DNA of 7,865 nt from Pseudopedobacter sp. (lineage in GTDB: Bacteria > Bacteroidota > Bacteroidia > Sphingobacteriales > Sphingobacteriaceae). This document shows, in pieces, positions 6,073-7,865 of the stretch. The stretch's first letter is position 1, and each line of letters begins with the position of its first letter. The notes below the pieces were generated by a model, which was not told the origin of the DNA, made no database searches, and saw only the letters and a list, made by a program, of their open reading frames with translations. The position numbers were made by a program, and so were the translations under genes. The stretch is from the NCBI GenBank assembly GCA_014378285.1, contig JACMNZ010000128.1:1-7865 (forward strand), given 5' to 3'.

Positions 6073-6104
6073 CAAAATAAAAAATCCGAGATATTGTCTC
6101 GGAT
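6073..6104 (-). terminator. Intrinsic terminator after the OmpA-domain lipoprotein
   Basis: A perfect 8-base inverted repeat, ATCCGAGA (6084-6091) and TCTCGGAT (6097-6104), with a 5-base loop. On the minus strand it is followed by TTTTTATTTTG (6083-6073), giving a classic stem plus U-rich tail about 26 bases after the OmpA stop codon. This marks the end of the DUF983-DUF2461-OmpA transcript and separates it from the pterin operon. Confidence 0.88.
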
Positions 6105-6130
6105 CTTTTGATGCTAACAAAACTCAAGTA

Positions 6131-6964
6131 TTACTTTATCAAATTGTAAAGTTCATCCAATTTTGGTGATAATACAATTTCTATCCTTCTGTTCCTGCTT
6201 CTATCTTCTACCGTATTGGTTAAACCAATTGGCTGGTATTGTCCTTTGCCTGTTGTGGTTAACCTTTCTGGGCTGATGTTTTGAAATTCTGTTAAATAAC
6301 GAACTACTGATGTTGCCCTTAAAACACTTAAATCCCAATTGTCTTTTATGTGACCTAAATTACCCACTTTTTGATTATCAGTATGACCTTCTACAGCGAT
6401 ATTGATTTCTGGCTGAGTATTTAAAACTTTTGCCAATTCTTGTAAAGCTTGTTTTCCTTTATCATCAATTACAATAGATCCGGTATTAAACAATAGTTTA
6501 TCTGTTAAAGAAACATATACTTTTCCATTCTTAATTTCAACCGTCAAGCCGTTTTGTTGAAACCCTAAAAGTGCTTTTTGTAATTTTTCTTTTAAAGCAT
6601 TGGTTGCTGCATCTCGTTTTTTTAAGATTTCTTCCACTTCTTTTAGTCTTGCTTCACGCTTTTGTAAATCGCCAGAAAGCTTTGTTATTTCTGAGGAAGT
6701 ATTATTTCTTAGTGTAGCATAATTGGTATTTAGTCCTTCTAATTGAGATTGATAATCGGCAATTTTTGCTTTTAGATTTGATGTATCTATTTGTAAAGAT
6801 TTAATTTGTTCGTTTAAAGATGCAACCTTAATCTGCTCTGCATCCCAACCTGTGCTAAGAGAATCTTTTTGAGCAATTAATTTCTCATATTTCTTTTTAG
6901 ATAAAACCACACATGAACTCAAGAACAAAAGTGTGATTAAGGCAATAAATCCTGATTTTTTCAT
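6131..6964 (-). CDS. OmpA-domain lipoprotein with coiled-coil spacer
   Basis: A 277-residue envelope protein. It begins with a lipoprotein signal peptide (MKK, hydrophobic core 6-15, lipobox LSSC with the lipidated Cys at 18). A charged, heptad-like region rich in Lys, Glu, Leu and Gln (about 22-132) predicts a long coiled coil. The OmpA-like peptidoglycan-binding domain follows (about 140-270): LLFNTGSIVIDDKGKQAL near 157-174, GHTDN (193-197) with D196, NWDLSVLRA (209-217) with R216, and RSRNRRIEIVLSP (255-267). D196 and R216 correspond to the residues that grip diaminopimelate in OmpA. It should be anchored by lipid in the membrane, reach through the periplasm by its coiled coil and hold the cell wall. 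It starts 21 bases after the DUF2461 gene, suggesting one transcript, and ends at a strong terminator. The exact role is unknown. Confidence 0.93.
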   Translation of the reverse strand: MKKSGFIALITLLFLSSCVVLSKKKYEKLIAQKDSLSTGWDAEQIKVASLNEQIKSLQIDTSNLKAKIADYQSQLEGLNTNYATLRNNTSSEITKLSGDLQKREARLKEVEEILKKRDAATNALKEKLQKALLGFQQNGLTVEIKNGKVYVSLTDKLLFNTGSIVIDDKGKQALQELAKVLNTQPEINIAVEGHTDNQKVGNLGHIKDNWDLSVLRATSVVRYLTEFQNISPERLTTTGKGQYQPIGLTNTVEDRSRNRRIEIVLSPKLDELYNLIK

Positions 6965-6985
6965 TTATCTTTTGGTTTGAGAGAT

Positions 6986-7660
6986 TTAATTATTACCAAT
7001 TGCCTGCTTTAAAAATAAGGTTAAAGGAGTTATATGTTTTAACGATTCAACAATTGTATCAATGGCTTTAGAAGAATTTAAGTCGCTGTCTTTAAACTTC
7101 TCAGAAACGGTAAAACTTTTTAATCTTAACAATTCTATTTGTTCATGCTCAGAATCGTAACCTTTGGGCGTCGTTTTTAATTTATCTTCTTGGCTTAAAC
7201 CACCAAAATGTACTAAAAATTCTTTCGCCTCTATTATTTTTAATAAATCTTGGGTATTATAATCAATTTCTTGTCGGATAGCTTTTAGATGATTTGCTTG
7301 TGGCATCCAATATCCACCAGCAATGAAACTTTGACCTGGTTGTATTTGAATGTAATATCCTGGAGTATCGCCACCTTTGCCTGCTGAAGAAATACCTATA
7401 CCGAAATTGTTTTTGTAGGGTAATTTATTCTTACTAAACCTTACGTCCCTGTAAATCCTCATCATAGATTTTTTACCAGAAAACTCGTTTGGAATACTTG
7501 AATCTATTTTTTTTATCCCTTTTAAGATCTCATCAGCAAATTCTTCTACATTTTGCCTTGCTTCTTCATACTTCGCTTTGTTTTCTTGAAACCAATCTCT
7601 GTCATTATTATCTATTAAATCTTTTAGAAAATGAAAAGTTTCTTTTTTAATCATGATCAT
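6986..7660 (-). CDS. DUF2461 family protein
   Basis: A 224-residue protein of the widespread DUF2461 (TIGR02453) family, whose biochemical function I do not know to be established. Hallmarks are NNDRDWFQENKAKYEE near the N-terminus (18-33), RIYRDVRFSKNKLPYKNNFG (68-87), the YYIQIQPG...GGYWMP block (102-120) and PKGYD followed by LLRLKSF. There is no signal peptide or membrane segment, so it is probably cytosolic. The start is ATG at 7660; a second in-frame ATG at 7654 is equally plausible and costs two residues. Either start overlaps the end of the DUF983 gene (by 14 or 8 bases), indicating translational coupling, and the OmpA-domain lipoprotein follows 21 bases downstream. The context gives no clear functional link among the three. 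Confidence 0.92.
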   Translation of the reverse strand: MIMIKKETFHFLKDLIDNNDRDWFQENKAKYEEARQNVEEFADEILKGIKKIDSSIPNEFSGKKSMMRIYRDVRFSKNKLPYKNNFGIGISSAGKGGDTPGYYIQIQPGQSFIAGGYWMPQANHLKAIRQEIDYNTQDLLKIIEAKEFLVHFGGLSQEDKLKTTPKGYDSEHEQIELLRLKSFTVSEKFKDSDLNSSKAIDTIVESLKHITPLTLFLKQAIGNN

Positions 7661-7865
7661 AATGTTCCATGTATTTAATATTCGGCGAAAGCCAATATAA
7701 TAATATTACTCTTGAGTACCTGAAGTTAACGGGTGCTAATGCCAAAGAGAATAAAAATATGGTGATAACATATATCCACGGCGATTCTTGCTCTCCCGTA
7801 ATCCAATAAGTGATAATACCAACCGTTACTGCCAACGCCACATTAAAACCATATCCCACATACAT
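7647..7865 (-). CDS. DUF983 membrane protein, N-terminus cut by window edge
   Basis: C-terminal 72 residues of a small integral membrane protein. Two hydrophobic segments (about 6-23 and 29-46 of the visible part) are followed by the conserved NFRYSRVILLYW stretch (47-58) and a short charged tail ending in YDHD. This pattern (MYVGYGFNVAL..., APVNFRYSRV...YW) matches the C-terminal half of Bacteroidota DUF983 proteins. In that family a zinc-ribbon-like CPxC region precedes this part, which would lie beyond base 7865. The Met encoded at the last bases of the window is therefore probably internal, not the start. The function of the family is unknown. It overlaps the DUF2461 start, so the two are probably co-translated. 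Confidence 0.8.
   Translation of the reverse strand: MYVGYGFNVALAVTVGIITYWITGEQESPWIYVITIFLFSLALAPVNFRYSRVILLYWLSPNIKYMEHYDHD

Overview
This AT-rich window (very rough estimate, one third G+C) looks like chromosomal DNA of a Bacteroidota bacterium, most likely a Pedobacter/Sphingobacteriaceae-like organism. That placement rests on the protein types (a Bacteroidota-style DUF983 protein, DUF2461, an OmpA-family lipoprotein, an ABC1 kinase paired with a TetR-fold protein), on A-rich leaders without clear Shine-Dalgarno sequences, and on the base composition. It is inferred from recognised protein families, not from a database search. All ten genes lie on the minus strand, so transcription runs from high to low coordinates. 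I see no RNA genes, insertion sequences, CRISPR arrays or phage genes.

In order of transcription: (1) 7865-6131 holds the 3' part of a DUF983 membrane protein, a DUF2461 protein and an OmpA-domain lipoprotein. They are tightly packed and end in a clear intrinsic terminator (about 6073-6104). (2) 6020-3509 is a four-gene, translationally coupled operon: a 6-pyruvoyl-tetrahydropterin synthase homologue, GTP cyclohydrolase I (folE), a short-chain dehydrogenase/reductase (SDR) and a flavin-reductase-like protein. The first two overlap by 20 bases, the next pair share an ATGA, and the last pair abut with no gap. (3) 3508-3267 is noncoding and contains a probable terminator and a G+C-rich hairpin. 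(4) 3266-1220 encodes a TetR-fold protein and an ABC1/UbiB-family atypical kinase, separated by a short spacer with tandem TGTCTCA repeats. (5) 1106-1 is phosphoglycerate kinase (pgk), cut by the window edge about 30 residues before its end; it was found by reading the reverse strand directly.

The most interesting part is the pterin operon. The synthase carries C-x5-HGH, the spacing of animal-type tetrahydrobiopterin-pathway enzymes, instead of the C-x3-HGH of QueD. With FolE and an SDR alongside, the set parallels the three steps of tetrahydrobiopterin synthesis (FolE, PTPS, sepiapterin reductase, itself an SDR). However, this SDR has Ile where the catalytic Tyr should be and Thr where the catalytic Ser should be, so either it does unusual chemistry or it is a binding/partner protein. 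The second point of interest is the pairing of a TetR-fold protein that has a poor DNA-binding motif with a UbiB/COQ8-like kinase. It recalls the COQ9 (TetR fold) and COQ8 (ABC1 kinase) partnership of ubiquinone synthesis, in a phylum that normally uses menaquinone.
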